Of a stretch of DNA of 64,000 nucleotides, positions 1 to 12,190 are shown piece after piece. How positions within the stretch are numbered: the stretch's first letter is position 1; the number at the start of each line of letters is the position of its first letter. The DNA lies in the NCBI GenBank assembly GCA_900618425.1, contig UZAN01039995.1, positions 4,457-68,456 on the forward strand, written 5' to 3'. This DNA is from Echinostoma caproni (Eukaryota > Platyhelminthes > Trematoda > Plagiorchiida > Echinostomatidae). The notes below the pieces were generated by a model. It was given only the letters and a program-made list of their open reading frames with translations. It searched no databases and was not told the DNA's origin. A program made the position numbers and the translations under genes.

Positions 1-2502
1 ACGAATGTTATTTCTACTGCGGAACGATAGAACATGAGCAGTTCATCTAGTATGCACTAATGAAAATTCCATCATGATTAGCAATTTCTTCCCCAAATCT
101 AAGCTATAGCTGAATCAAAGCTGAACGTGGTCAAGGCAAAAATACACCGATGCTACATTGACCACCGATGGTAAACTTGGTCCCAGTAAAAGTAATGGTA
201 ATGCTTTCATTAGTTGACTAAATTTGAACGACTCAGAGTATCAGTTTTGTTGAAAAGCTTGTTCAAAAGTTGGGACACGCTCGTACATCGTCATTTGTTT
301 GACCCTCAGCGAAGAGTGCAAAACTTGTTTGCCATAATCGAGTAAACTCCTTATAATTTTCACTTAAATTGCAATCTGTAATATGTATGTGGTAAGATGC
401 GTAAACATTTATTTGAATTAGAGTCATGCAAGGACGCTTTACTTTCTTCTCAGTTCAGCTTTATAGTTAGAACACAATTAGAGTTCCAAGTGACCATCAG
501 TTATGGCAACTCCATCCATGTAACTGATATCATTTTACTTAACACAGTCACAGCTCAAAAATAAATATAACACAGCAAAATTCATGTCAACTTTTCAAAC
601 CCAAAAGCTCAAAATTTGAACATTCTGGCGAAGAAAATCTAAGACAACACTGGTTTCATTTTCAAGCTAGCGTGAATGAGCAAAATTGCCACGCACATCT
701 CCATCCGTTTAATGGCACATCTCTCACTGATGTAGAACCACGCCCTTTTTACAGAAACTGGATTATTGCATGAGTGCACCGTGAGGCACGTGAAACATTC
801 AGAATGACAAGATACACAAGCAAACAGTTAACGTTTCATGAATGCTGACTCTCACGCAACCATGAATACAGCGTGCATGTTCGACATGCAGGTTATGTTA
901 TCCCAAGTCAATACGCGATTCATATGTCTCTGAGGAGTGATCACAAACATGATCTACATTTTATGAGGTAAAATAAATACATTTATTATTACATATTATA
1001 AGTTATAAAATCGAAGGCTATAATTATTATTCATGCAAAAATTAAAAAAGGTTCCTCCTTTGTTTGCTATAAGCAGGATACAGATTAGGTTAGATCAAAA
1101 TGATTGGTTATCAACATGGTGCAATAGTCATTACCGAGAATGGTAAAACGAGTTGCATTCCCTGTAATATCTATAAAAATGCCCAAAACTTAATTTTGAA
1201 TGACTATTTTTTAGTCCACAAGATGATTCAATGACTGAGGGAATTGCCGGTTTTTATATCTGGAGCTCAAGTCAGTAAACTTTTGTGTTTTGTGTTCTAT
1301 TTCCCAAATCATCAAATAATTATAGATACAGAGCTTGGCATTCATAATGAAAAATTACCTTTTCAGCTTCAAACTATCCTCATATATCATCGATGTTAAA
1401 AAGTTGCTGAGAAATGTGAAACAAACTTTTCCCAGCGAAACCATCCATTTCCGTTTCCCCATTTCCCAAGATGCTGTTTGTGAACTGGAAAGTTATTACA
1501 CGCCTCAATGCCGCCCTAGTTTAATGTATAGATTCGGAGGTTCACCAGTCCGAATTTAGGTAATATTACATCCCAATACAGAGCAATCCCCAATAACTGA
1601 TCAATCGAACCTTTTCAAAAGTGAGAACCAAAAATGACTGATTTACTTTTAACCGTAAAATTCGGATTTCTGTCTGCCTTCATTTCACTACATTGCGAGG
1701 AGCTTCAAACTGCATACAAGAAAACGCGATAGTACTAATTGAGTGGCGCCATTCCCAAATACTGGGACAGATTAGCCATTCATTCTTTTTTTCCCTTTCC
1801 ACGACTTCCATGCACGCAAACCTCATGACTCGATGAATGAATTACTTACTGACATGCCGCCTATTCCATACGGTTGTGTTTAACTCATATTTTTCCGTCT
1901 TCGTTGGAACGCATCTCATAACCATATGTTTCATTTGACAATGAGGAGTCTCATGCAGAAGCTGCTCAACGAATTCATGTCTGGCATTGTATTCTTGATG
2001 GCGGTGGTACGCCCAAACACGATGAATCGAACTAGGTGTTTTCGGACACACGATTTCTAGAAATATGGCGCCAGTGTGATGCAGTACCTTAGTATCTTGA
2101 TGCCTTTGTAGGTCTCGGCCGAAAATCGCCTACTCGTTCCATGGAGAACTTTACTAAAGCGTAGCGAAATACTAAATTCGCACCTATAAACATCCATCGG
2201 AATTTTATTTGGATGGTATGAGATACAAATGAAGTTCGTTCAAAAAACGAGAGCAATTATAATAAAATTATCAAAATAAAATGTGGCAATACGTGGCAGT
2301 GAGACACATTTTGTGGTGTAAAAATTGTTTGCTGGATTGAACGCAACTTCTGTCAATCAAAAATGTTTTTTCTCACACGTTTGTTGATTAACAAGTTAAT
2401 ACACCAAAGCATAGGTATTCCCAACGGTAAATACTTTGCTCTTATAAAAAGGTGATGACTATCGATTTTGAAACAGGCACGTTTTGTTTAATAAGCACAT
2501 AC
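1..2502. other. Intron 3 of the protocadherin (partial); no exon seen
   Basis: This AT-rich stretch lies 3' of the last visible protocadherin exon on the minus strand. The intron opens with GTATGT on the minus strand (donor GT at 2501-2502) and must run beyond the left edge. I searched for the next expected piece, the end of EC7 with a DxNDNxP-type motif, and found none on the minus strand here. The longest minus ORF (1842-2051, 69 codons) has no cadherin features. Nothing else is recognised. Confidence 0.6.
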
Positions 2503-3291
2503 CTGTGAACTTAGACTATCGTTTGTCAAACCGTCTCTGGCGATCAGAGTCAGTTTGTAGCTTTTCGGACGTGGTGGACGTCGCATTGCGCACAAAACAT
2601 TCGGAGCTTCTGGCATCAGTGCAAACAGACCATCATGGTCATCCAGTAGTTCGAGAATGCAACAATCAAAGTTGTTCTCCGGTGTCATATCCTTGTCTGT
2701 TACGCGATGGGGAAGTCGTTCACACACTGGACTGGGGTTCTGAGCAAATAGTTTTCGCGCTCGTGATTGATCACTAGACAAGGTTTGCTCAATGGACTTT
2801 GCCTCGGAAACAGAACTTTCACTTGTTCTCGCAATGTCAATGTCACTTCTGTTTTGAGCTGTCTCGTTTGGTTCAGGGACCACACCAAGTTGCTCCCAAA
2901 TGAAAGTGATATGTGATCGATGTGGTTCTATCAAAATGAATTCTGGTCGGTTGTCGTTCACGTTCAGAATAGTGACAACTAAACTTGCCTCGGCAGATAA
3001 ACGATGTGTGGTTTGCGCAGCTGAGTTTGTCGAGCTGGAATCTGGGGTGGTAATCAGGCGAATTGGAACTTCATTCTCAGCGGTAACCAAGAGAGATATC
3101 GAAGAACGAGACTCGCGATCAATTGGTCTGCGTGTTCGCAGAACACCTGTATTTCGATCAATGCTGATCAAATGCAAGTCTTCCGGTCTCCCTCGTAGAA
3201 TGTAATGCAATTTCCGGTTGACCTCCGTAACATCATGATCTACAGCTTCTACTCGACCGATTTCTGTGCCGCCTGGAGAATTCTCTGGAAT
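2503..3291 (-). CDS. Protocadherin exon 3: cadherin repeats EC6 and EC7 (partial gene)
   Basis: Exon of 789 bp (263 codons, phase 0 at both ends), residues 714-976 of the joined product. The acceptor is AACAG before an ATT codon at 3291; the donor is CAG/GTATGT at 2503/2502. It opens with IPENSPGGTE, the canonical start of a cadherin strand A/B, and carries a DRE-type motif (IDRE, about 770-773) and a calcium linker LNVNDNRPEF (about 822-831) that closes EC6. EC7 follows. It contains an unusual Ser/Asp/Glu/Asn-rich insert (about 853-900), then the VTDKD and YKLTLIARDG strands. Extracellular cadherin repeats bind Ca2+ at the linkers and mediate cell adhesion. The exon ends inside EC7, so at least the EC7 end, transmembrane helix and cytoplasmic tail lie outside the window. 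Seven or more ECs suggest a delta-1-like protocadherin, but the subfamily cannot be fixed without the tail. Confidence 0.9.
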
Positions 3292-3691
3292 CTGTTTTTG
3301 ATAAAAAGTGAATTAGATGACGCATTATTCGTCAATATTTTATCTAAATAAACATAACTGGTTTGTGTACGCATAAATTGGTATTCAGATAAGTTTGAAT
3401 AAAACAAGGGACAACTGATTTACAGATAATATAATCAAAACTGAGCTAATTAGATAAACTCAGAAAGATCCGTTTAAAGGAGAAACTGAGGATCATAATT
3501 TAGAATTCCTCCATAGAAAAACTAAGACTTCGTTTAATATCAACTATCGGATTGGGACTTAAAGCGGACGTGTTACCCTAAATAAATTGTTTGAAACAGC
3601 TGATCTACTCTCCTAGGTTATGGTCAGGTTTCTCAAATGGACATTATTCGAAGGATAAGTTACTCAATAACAAGCAAATATTCATATTTAC
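3292..3691 (-). other. Protocadherin intron 2 (400 bp)
   Basis: GT-AG intron on the minus strand. The donor GTAAAT follows the GAG codon ending exon 2 (3692) and the acceptor AACAG precedes the ATT codon at 3291. It is AT-rich and contains no recognised element. It is forty times shorter than intron 1 of the same gene. Confidence 0.85.
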
Positions 3692-4174
3692 CTCAAATAA
3701 ATAATGCGCTGAACTGAACTCCGGTGCATTATCGTTTGAATCTTCTACGGTGACATGAATCAGAGCACTACTGGAACGTGCAACTGGGCTTCCCGAATCA
3801 CACACAACAAGCATGAGTGTATATTTGCTGCGCGTCTCACAATCCAGGGGAATTACTGTCCAAATGCGTCCGGAGCGTGAGTCTGTGCGAAAGAATAGAC
3901 TTTCGTTTCGGCTTGGATCTATCGATTCTGTGCCGTTTTGTACATCTAAGAGAGAGAATGTGAGCAAAGCATTAGCACCCAGATCCGCATCGGTAACTCG
4001 CATCGGACTTGATAAGTAAACTTCAGCAGATGCCATGTTTTCAGCTACTCGGCCAGAGTAAACTTTACGATCAAACACGGGGCTGTGGTCATTTACGTCG
4101 GTGATAGTGACATGTAAACTGGCGTTGCGTGACAACGACTGACTCCCTTCTTCATCAGTGCATGCAATGGTAAC
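3692..4174 (-). CDS. Protocadherin exon 2: end of EC4, all of EC5, start of EC6
   Basis: Exon of 483 bp (161 codons, phase 0 at both ends), residues 553-713. The acceptor TTCAG precedes GTT at 4174 and the donor is GAG/GTAAAT. Joined to exon 1 it completes the cadherin strand YT-VTIACTDEEG and then shows the linkers TDVNDHSPVF (577-586, closing EC4) and EDSNDNAPEF (696-705, closing EC5). EC5 contains RVAENMASA, VTDADLGANA (Ca2+-binding DxD-type site), a DCETRSKYTL strand (the usual LDRE position reads LDCE) and VCDSGSP. The first EC6 strand AHYLFE continues directly into IPENSPGG of exon 3. Every join restores a standard cadherin fold, which is strong support for these splice sites. Confidence 0.92.
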
Positions 4175-6904
4175 CTGAATAAACAGAAAAGAATGTACGG
4201 ATTCAGGATTAGAATTTTCATAAAAATGAGGCACTTCTTCAGTATTACCACAAAATCAATAGATGGAATGGTACCCTAACTCAACTAAAAATACAGCTTG
4301 TTCTGCTCTTCAGTATTCGATATTTTGTTCAAAAAATCCTATATGTGCCACTTGGAGGCTCCGTCCGGCAATTCAATGCACGTCGCAACCACCGGTTTAT
4401 TGTTGTTGTCTAAAAGAAAGTTATTAATTTGATTGAATGGAAGAGGTTGCTTAAGTACAATGGGCGTTCATTGATGTGATAACTTGTTCCCACCGTGAAT
4501 GCATATAGATACTGTACCGGTAGTTCCTGTTGACGTTACAAACTTTTATCTAAGCACATATATACAAAATATTTCAAGCGAATTATAAATGCATGAAAAT
4601 ATGAGAAAAGATTATCAGACATAACGAAGCATTAAAACCCTTATTATTTGTGGAATAAGCGTATCACGGTTTACATCATTATGAACTCGTTGATTGAGAT
4701 ATCTTTATCAGCTTCTGTTTACTATTTCAACTTATTGGACTACAGGTTTTTGCATGTCCTTTACTCGAGTCCTCTTTTCATACGGTATAAACATATTGGC
4801 TCAACAAGTTAGATTTGTTCTTCGTAGTGCAAATGACTTAGAATCAGAAGAAAAATGAGGTATTCTGCATTCTGATAGACAAAGTGTGCATATGTTCATC
4901 TTATAAAAATAGTTTTACCAATATGCACCAGGAACACAAGTGAGTGACAGCGAAACTATGCAGAAGCTTTAATTATGATAGGGGTTTGAGGAAGTTTAAA
5001 TAGTAGCGCAAGAGATAGGTCGTACGGTTGCATACAGCCATAAAAATTACCAGTAAACTCAGCAAGGTTGTTTCATTATTAATGTGAAGAGCATATACAC
5101 AATTTATGCTCGCTAATTTCGTGGGAAAATCAACTTCATAAGTGCGTTAGAAACACAATAGTATATGGTAAATGGCTTGTCAATATGATGACAACCTCAG
5201 AGACAGGACTCATGATGCGATGATAGACAGAGCGAAACCCCAACAGAGGCGCCAGCAGAGCAAAATTAGTTGAAATCTAAAATGATTAGTGAGCTAAATG
5301 GATATATTTGAAAAATCTGTCGCCTCGGTCTAATCCTAATCTTGTCATAAATAGGATGAAATGCCTCGTTGCTTTCGGTGAAAATTAATTTGAATCAATA
5401 AATAAATCAGTGTATACACTTATTTATATAAGATTTTCTGATACTTTCGAAAGGTAAACCACAATATAGTCTCGTTATTCAGCATTTTTATCTAACCTTT
5501 CATTGTAAACTCCGCTTAGGGGACGAGAACACCGAAAAAGTGGATTGGTTTAAATTATAGAAAGTGAGCAAAAGTTCGTTTATTTTATTCGAATGTTTGG
5601 CAGAGAACTTTGTACTGTTTAACTAATTATTGATGGCTAATAAACCTCTAATATGAGGTTGCATGACGAACATATAGAAAATCTTAGATAGGATATCATG
5701 ACAAAAAATCAAAACGAGTAAGAAAAATCCAATAATAATTGAAACTTTCTAACGAGTAAATTCACTGAATTGACTAAATTCTGATTTTCGAAATTTTCAA
5801 CGGAGTACTCAAGTTGTTTCCTTAAATACCTTCTCTCAGGGCGAGTAATAATGATGTGAACAATAACTGTAAATATGCTTGATATTTCCCCAATAATATT
5901 TGCGTTGGTCATATATGTTACTCTTGCCGTACCGATAATGGCTACTTTGGCATAAGCGTTGATAAACCAACTCTTATCAGATATTAATGCCCCATGTAAA
6001 AATCTACAGATGAGGTAAAACACGTATAAAAGATAATCGAAAGCTGTCTCAGATGTTTAGTCTAGACAATAAGCCACTAAGCGGTATGTGATATCGGAAA
6101 GATTGTCTAACTTAGATTTATTGCAATATGTTTTCTGTTCGCCATATTGGTGATGTGAAAGCTGTTGTTCTTTTGTCACGTACGAATATATATTTTTTGT
6201 CGATCACTGTCGTAACCCTAATTTCATTTGACGTGACATGTTTGTCTTCCCGGTCAAAGAAGTTTTGTGTGGAAAGACATTTCAGTGCAAGGTATGTGCA
6301 AAACAAAATGGAACCGATTAAACGACGCCCAGGTAGATATCATAAACATGCTGCGCGACTACGATACCAAAAAGCTGACAGAGATTCCGGTAAGCTAAAA
6401 AGTTTTTCGAAGATTATTACGGTAACGTGTGGGTAGAAAGCTACTGTCGATCTCCAACGAGATCCGCAATAACGGGTTAGCTTCCGTCTTTCTATCCACA
6501 AACACTGTACAACCGAAAAAATGATTTATTTACAACTTACTGCTTATAACTACTAATCCTAGTCGAACTGGTTGTTCAGAACAGTATGAAGGAATCTGGC
6601 TTATTGCTCACATCACAGAACGGTGCCAATTTGCAAGTGAAAAGTTGAAGTGTATAAGAGGAGTCTGATTTATGTTTAATAGTTTCAATAAGTTGATTTT
6701 AAGACTTGGTATATCACATTGAGTATTTCATGGCAGCAGACAAGGAGGGTAAAGTGTGCTCAACTTCAGCAAAATACCATTGTCATCAGATTGTTATTTG
6801 CTCTTTATCGTTGTTCCAAATTGTAACACGATTTTTAATCATGTATAAAGTGATATTCGTTGATCGACGATGCATTCATACAGTGGTAACTTTGTTGCCT
6901 TCCA

Positions 6905-6945
6905 CGAGGGCTGAGAAAAACATATCCCGAGGAACAAAGGGTTTT
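6905..6945 (+). repeat. Left terminal inverted repeat of mariner copy 1
   Basis: The sequence around GAGGGCTGAGAAAAACAT is matched in inverted form at 8128-8166 (the complement reads GAGCTGAGAAAAATGTTACC). It also matches directly the left end of mariner copy 2 at 46971. The exact outer base and TA duplication are unclear at this end. Confidence 0.6.
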
Positions 6946-8127
6946 ATTTGTTACACGATATTAAGCAACACGTCCTCGAAGTAATCCAAGCAAGCTACGA
7001 TGCGAAGTCCCATGAACTCGAACCATTGAGTAGAAGAGCTCGACCATGCTGAAGCGGGTAAACCTTCAACCAGTTCAATGAAGGCCTCCACTGCAGCTGT
7101 TGGCGATTCTTACCGGGTTCCATGCATCATGCGTTTGACATTTTGGAACACAAAAGAGTCACAAGGAACCAGGTTTGGTATCCAAGGTCGATGGTCAACC
7201 TCCTGGATGTGTTCTGTAGCCAGAAATGTGCCGATGACAGTGCAAAAAGGTCCCTCTGGCTCGAGTCTTTGAAAGAGGCCTGGAAATAGCTACCAGCTTT
7301 TTCAGCAGACAATGGGTGGCATACCAGTCTCTGGTGGCTGTACGAGCAGTACATTAGCCACATTACCGATTCTAGCCATAAACACAGCCATAATCTGCTT
7401 TTCCACAAGGCGTTTGAGTTTGAATTCTTGAAGAGTCGCCCCTTCAACCGGTGTCCACTGAACCGATTTTTGTTGGATTCTTATATGGAAATTGCACATT
7501 CAAGTCTCATCACCATTGATGATCCCCCTAACCGCATTGGAACGTTCAACTTCGAACCTAGAATGCATGGTGCAGTATTAGGTCACTCGAATTGCGTTCT
7601 GTTCGTCATTCAGGTAATGGGGTACCCAGCGTGCGCAAACCTAACTGAGGCCGGGCTTCTCAATTAGGATGATGAGGATTTATCCTGATGAGATCACCAA
7701 AACCTTCTCAAGATGTGCTGCTGTCACCCGCACATCCTCCGCCATCACCGCTCACACAGTAGCAATTTTGTTCGCCTCGGTGGACTCCATATTTCAAACA
7801 AATTGCGTGTCATCACCCAGGCACCGCCTGTCGCGCTTAAATTTCGCCAACAACTCAAACACAGTGTATTTTAAAGACGGTTTATCAAAAGAAGCAGCTC
7901 ATAAACGATCATCAATCTGCTGCTGATTAAAACTATATTTGCGGTAGTAGACAATCTATCGCCTTTGAATGACATCGACTGAGTTCCATCCTTAGAGTCC
8001 GGATATGGCGACCCTTATTACTTGTGAGCTGTGCTCAGCTGTTGAAATTTGGTCCTGTGTGTGAGTTGCAATCAATGAACAATTACAATTTACCTTCTCC
8101 TTGCCCAGTAATCTTCACCTTTTACAT

Positions 8128-8166
8128 GTACTGCGTATCGGGTAACATTTTTCTCAGCTCCATAGG
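8128..8166 (-). repeat. Right terminal inverted repeat of mariner copy 1
   Basis: Read on the minus strand it begins TATGGAGCTGAGAAAAATG and continues into an ACCCGATACGCAGTA stretch. Copy 2 has CCGGATACGCAAAA at the equivalent place in its left end. A TA dinucleotide at 8163-8164 fits the mariner TA target. Confidence 0.6.
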
Positions 8167-10408
8167 GCGCCTACAATAACATTTTGTAGGTAAGATCACC
8201 GCATCGTCTTGGTTATTCGATAGGAAGAGGCGGATGCTGTAAAAATAACAATCTAAGCTATTTGATGAAAGAAATATGAAAAAATAACCTCAAGGTCAAA
8301 TGCGTTAGTATTGATTTGTGAAATGGATAGATAATGATCTCAACTAGCTTACTTCATGATCAGTTCCAGGAATGAAATAACCCATTTCGGATGGTAATCT
8401 GCCGAAGCACTTATTGTTTGGCTTACACCGTGCAACTGAACAGACAAATCACAGTGTGGTCAACTTTTTCCAGTGTTCAACTGTTTAGAAAGTTTAGATG
8501 CATATTGAAAATCTGTAACTGACCCTGAATGCACAAGCGGTTTCTACTGATGTCCTGGATTTGGCTTCATTGCCCCTGGGAAAACCACTACAGGTTTTAT
8601 ACCAAAACCTAACCGTCAACCTTAGTTTAATCAGAAACAATTTCAAGCTGTCTCCTTCCACCACTGCTATTCTTACTTGTAAATAAATATAACTGTACCG
8701 GTACTAAAAATGGCTGATGAAATAGTTTCTACCGGGATTAGAGGTTCTTGTTTTTAAATAGCCCAGTTTAGGACTTTGAAATTACTTATTCCAACAAATG
8801 ATATTTTCACATTTTTCACAAGCATAATTATTTCTTGCGCCCTGAGCACAAAGTGAGAAACACCGACAGAAAAAATAAACGCACGGTTATCTGAGCATTT
8901 CTCGTGAACCCAAATCTCTTGAGGTTGCGGCAGTAGAAGTGTAAAAGGTACTCAAAGCTTTAGTTGACCATTTGATTTCCAATTTCTAGCTGAAGCGTTG
9001 GTTTTACGTCGTAGATGAAAGGGCAAAAGAGGGCCACATGTCATCGAAAACTAAAGGATCGAGAGGGGATTCTGGCACGATTTTGAGCGGAAGCAGACAA
9101 TGGACATTCACTAATTGCTTTCTGAAAGATTTTAGAAAAAAACGAATATTTTTTCCTTCCTTGCTAAAAATTAGAATAGATCACTGTGTGAAAAAATATG
9201 ACAAAAATGTTTGAGAAAGAGTGCTTTCGCCAATGGTTAACCATGAGAAGTCAAATCAAGTCCTAAACTCCCTTTATGTGTTTTATGAGTAAATGTTTCA
9301 CAGGAAAAATGACGGAGTAGGTTTAAAAACCTGAAGTGGTACTAGTTTCACATAAACGAGTCTTAACATATTTCAAATAACCAAACCTCATATTCCTTCA
9401 AGTTTTTTACCACAACCGTCGATGCAGAAATCATCACTGACCAAACTGTAAATTTCAAATGTCCCGAAAATGAGCACAAAATAAAACCACCTCACCGTAA
9501 TTAAAAATATTTAATAATGGAAAATATTTTTTTGCCTGATTATTTACCGATGTTTGAGGGTAATCCGTTAGGCTCCAGGTCAAAATGTTTTGCTATATCC
9601 GTCGTAACCAAAAGTTCGAGGGGCGTAAAACAAGATCTGAATGAATCCCTTAATTCTTCTATATTGACCATAACATTGCTTTTTATGCATTTCTGTGTCA
9701 TACACTACGGAACATTAAACATAATTTGACCAGGGAATTTGTACGATTACAATAATAAAAGTATAACAACAATGTAGATGGTTTCGAGCCAACTAAACTA
9801 CAATAAAAGTATGAGACTATAGATCGTGGATATCTCGGAATAAACAGATGCACGCGTTATTATCAATTCCTGGAAAACATGTATGATTTACTTAACAACG
9901 TTTGGTCCACTTGCACCACAGTTCAGTGTCAAAGGAAACTGAGAACCATAAACTTGGAATTATTTGTGTTAATCTCTACTATTTTGAACGGTGTTCCTAA
10001 TTCTCTGATTTATAGTTTATTCACATCTTAAGGACGGATTCCATTTATGCGGAGATAAGCAACGGTAAACCTTTACCTTTTTGTGGTATCATGCTTTTTG
10101 TCAGGGCTTGTCAATAAAAACCATGTAGCGTTTGTGTTACATTTGAGATTTATACCCACAGGAAAACGGCATGTTACAGGAAAATATTGAGGCTGTTTGA
10201 TATGTAGCATTTGGTTTGACGATACGGCGCATCGTTTACGATTTCTTCAATCAACATTTTGTGCAGCATGCAACCACTACACATTCTCATTTCTTAACCA
10301 AGCTTTGGACCATCAACATTTGGAGAAAAAAATGTTTCAAAATTCGTTGACCTTGGAATATTCCAATATTTTATGTTTTGACTTGCCCACAACGGTGTGA
10401 CTAAATTT

Positions 10409-10555
10409 TGTGCGTCGAGGTTAATGTACTACAGGTCGTGGCTGAAGGATTATGGTTCAAGCCTGAAGAATTGTGTTTTGAGGCTGAACTGCTGTGTGTT
10501 TTGGTTAAAGGAATATCGTTTGAGACTAAAGTACTGCGGATTATGGCTCAAGCTT
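10409..10555 (+). repeat. 21-bp minisatellite, seven degenerate units
   Basis: Seven consecutive 21-bp units fill 147 bp exactly and end where the LINE sequence begins. The period is clear when the frame is translated: the units read like YRSWLKD, YGSSLKN, CVLRLNC, CVFWLKE, YRLRLKY and CGLWLKL, a W/R-L-K heptad pattern. The units are diverged. I do not claim that they encode a protein. Confidence 0.75.
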
Positions 10556-11714
10556 GTGGAGGGGGACGAATTTTTACATGTATGGACTCTGATGCACTGG
10601 TCGCGAGTGTGGGATTTACCCATCAATCCTACAAAATGTCATTACATGTCCATNNNNNNNNNNNNNNNNNNNNNNNNNNNNNNNNNNNNNNNNNNNNNNN
10701 NNNNNNNNNNNNNNNNNNNNNNNNNNNNNNNNNNNNNNNNNNNNNNNNNNNNNNNNNNNNNNNNNNNNNNNNNNNNNNNNNNNNNNNNNNNNNNNNNNNN
10801 NNNNNNNNNNNNNNNNNNNNNNNNNNNNNNNNNNNNNNNNNNNNNNNNNNNNNNNNNNNNNNNNNNNNNNNNNNNNNNNNNNNNNNNNNNNNNNNNNNNN
10901 NNNNNNNNNNNNNNNNNNNNNNNNNNNNNNNNNNNNNNNNNNNNNNNNNNNNNNNNNNNNNNNNNNNNNNNNNNNNNNNNNNNNNNNNNNNNNNNNNNNN
11001 NNNNNNNNNNNNNNNNNNNNNNNNNNNNNNNNNNNNNNNNNNNNNNNNNNNNNNNNNNNNNNNNNNNNNNNNNNNNNNNNNNNNNNNNNNNNNNNNNNNN
11101 NNNNNNNNNNNNNNNNNNNNNNNNNNNNNNNNNNNNNNNNNNNNNNNNNNNNNNNNNNNNNNNNNNNNNNNNNNNNNNNNNNNNNNNNNNNNNNNNNNNN
11201 NNNNNNNNNNNNNNNNNNNNNNNNNNNNNNNNNNNNNNNNNNNNNNNNNNNNNNNNNNNNNNNNNNNNNNNNNNNNNNNNNNNNNNNNNNNNNNNNNNNN
11301 NNNNNNNNNNNNNNNNNNNNNNNNNNNNNNNNNNNNNNNNNNNNNNNNNNNNNNNNNNNNNNNNNNNNNNNNNNNNNNNNNNNNNNNNNNNNNNNNNNNN
11401 NNNNNNNNNNNNNNNNNNNNNNNNNNNNNNNNNNNNNNGATATCATCTGTGTGCGACGCATTCTACGCGGTGACATGGGTCCAGAGTTGATGGAGTATTT
11501 CCCTCTGCGCGAGCAGACCAGGACTCGTGGACATGGACTTTCGCTGTTGAAGCTTTCGTCCGTAGGATTACCTCTTCGGTTCCGGCTATCGCGAAGGGTA
11601 ACCAGCCTTTGGAACTCCCTTCCAGCTGACGTGGTGGAAGAGGTCAATGATAAGATGTTCAAGAGGAAGCTCGACAGCGTCCTGCGAACAATGTGGTATG
11701 CAGACCTATCATGA
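10556..11714 (+). mobile_element. CR1/RTE-like non-LTR retrotransposon, 3' part, interrupted by a gap
   Basis: Left of the gap the plus strand encodes WSRVWDLPINPTKCHYMS (about 10598-10653), the conserved RT segment just after the catalytic box (W...LxxNxxKC). Right of it, 11445-11714 encodes VRRILRGDMGPELMEYF, then TRGHGLSLLK, FRLSRRVTSLWNSLP and an FKRKLDSVLR-like end. This is the typical C-terminus of CR1/RTE-type LINE polymerases, ending at the TGA at 11712-11714. In relatives these two blocks are about 230-260 codons apart, which fits the 785-N gap. The 5' part is absent, as usual for 5'-truncated LINEs. The last 88 codons are open, so this copy may be fairly young. Confidence 0.8.
10654..11438. 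other. Assembly gap (785 N)
   Basis: This is an N run inside the LINE RT coding region. Its length agrees with the expected spacing of conserved RT blocks on either side. ORFs that read through it are not supported. Confidence 0.95.
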
Positions 11715-12190
11715 ATGAGATCTTCGAGTCTGTGGTGATGAGGCTCATACGGGAAATTACCCTCTGCCTCTAATTGAAGAACATTGAACATATGACGAAT
11801 ATGTGATGTAAATTAGGCGTCCGCTGAAAAGATGGAAAGTACTGGGCATATGTTTTGACCTGGTTGAACCCCATCATCGGTGCGAATCCACCAGCCCAAC
11901 TGCGGATCGAACCCGGGCAGCTGATCAGGCAGTCTCATTTTTGCATAAGCATGGTATAGCAGAACTCACTTATCAACAAGCTTATTATTTCGGTAACTTA
12001 TTTTATTGCTCTTTTGGAAAAAATATTGAAATAGTCATCAGCGTTGCTTTGTTCTGTTCTGTATTTCATTGGAATGGTGACCACTTCACACCATGTGTGT
12101 AAAAATGAGAGCCCGTCCGTCCCGGTCATTTATTGTTGGTGGCTCTTGTTTTGCAATAAAATGTACTATCACACATGGCTTTCACTGCGT
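11715..12190. repeat. LINE 3' flank with a tRNA B-box-like sequence
   Basis: Downstream of the LINE stop codon the minus strand carries GGGTTCGATCC (complement at about 11904-11914), a near-perfect Pol III B box. I find no good A box at the proper distance. It may be a remnant of a tRNA-derived SINE or part of a LINE 3' UTR. A second GC-richer patch at 12100-12190 ends in an AATAAA-like sequence. Function unknown. Confidence 0.3.

Larger units (their letters stand above)
6905..8166 (-). mobile_element. Mariner-like element, near full length, inactive (copy 1)
   Basis: The element is about 1.26 kb, the usual mariner size, with imperfect terminal inverted repeats (GGCTGAGAAAAA-type at the left, and its complement near 8128-8164). 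Read on the minus strand it shows in order: an N-terminal helix-turn-helix region (ELLAKFKRDRR, about 7840-7850), GDET at 7503-7514 (first catalytic Asp at 7509-7511), KSVQWTP and a VF-strand, and PNLVPCDSF with the last catalytic Asp at 7158-7160. A transposase of this family cuts and pastes DNA through a DD34D triad. Here it is broken: the Trp normally after GDET is a TGA stop (7500-7502), other stops and frameshifts occur, and the second Asp is not recognisable (the region reads EPEGPF). It sits in protocadherin intron 1, in the same orientation as the gene. A second, internally deleted copy lies at 46971. Confidence 0.85.

Noticed and set aside
1842..2051. Candidate next protocadherin exon (69-codon minus ORF)
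   Set aside because: It has no cadherin strand or DxND motif and does not continue EC7 from exon 3.
10397..11791. Long ORFs of about 360-390 codons on both strands
   Set aside because: They run through 785 Ns translated as X. Only the plus-strand RT fragments on either side have real similarity.
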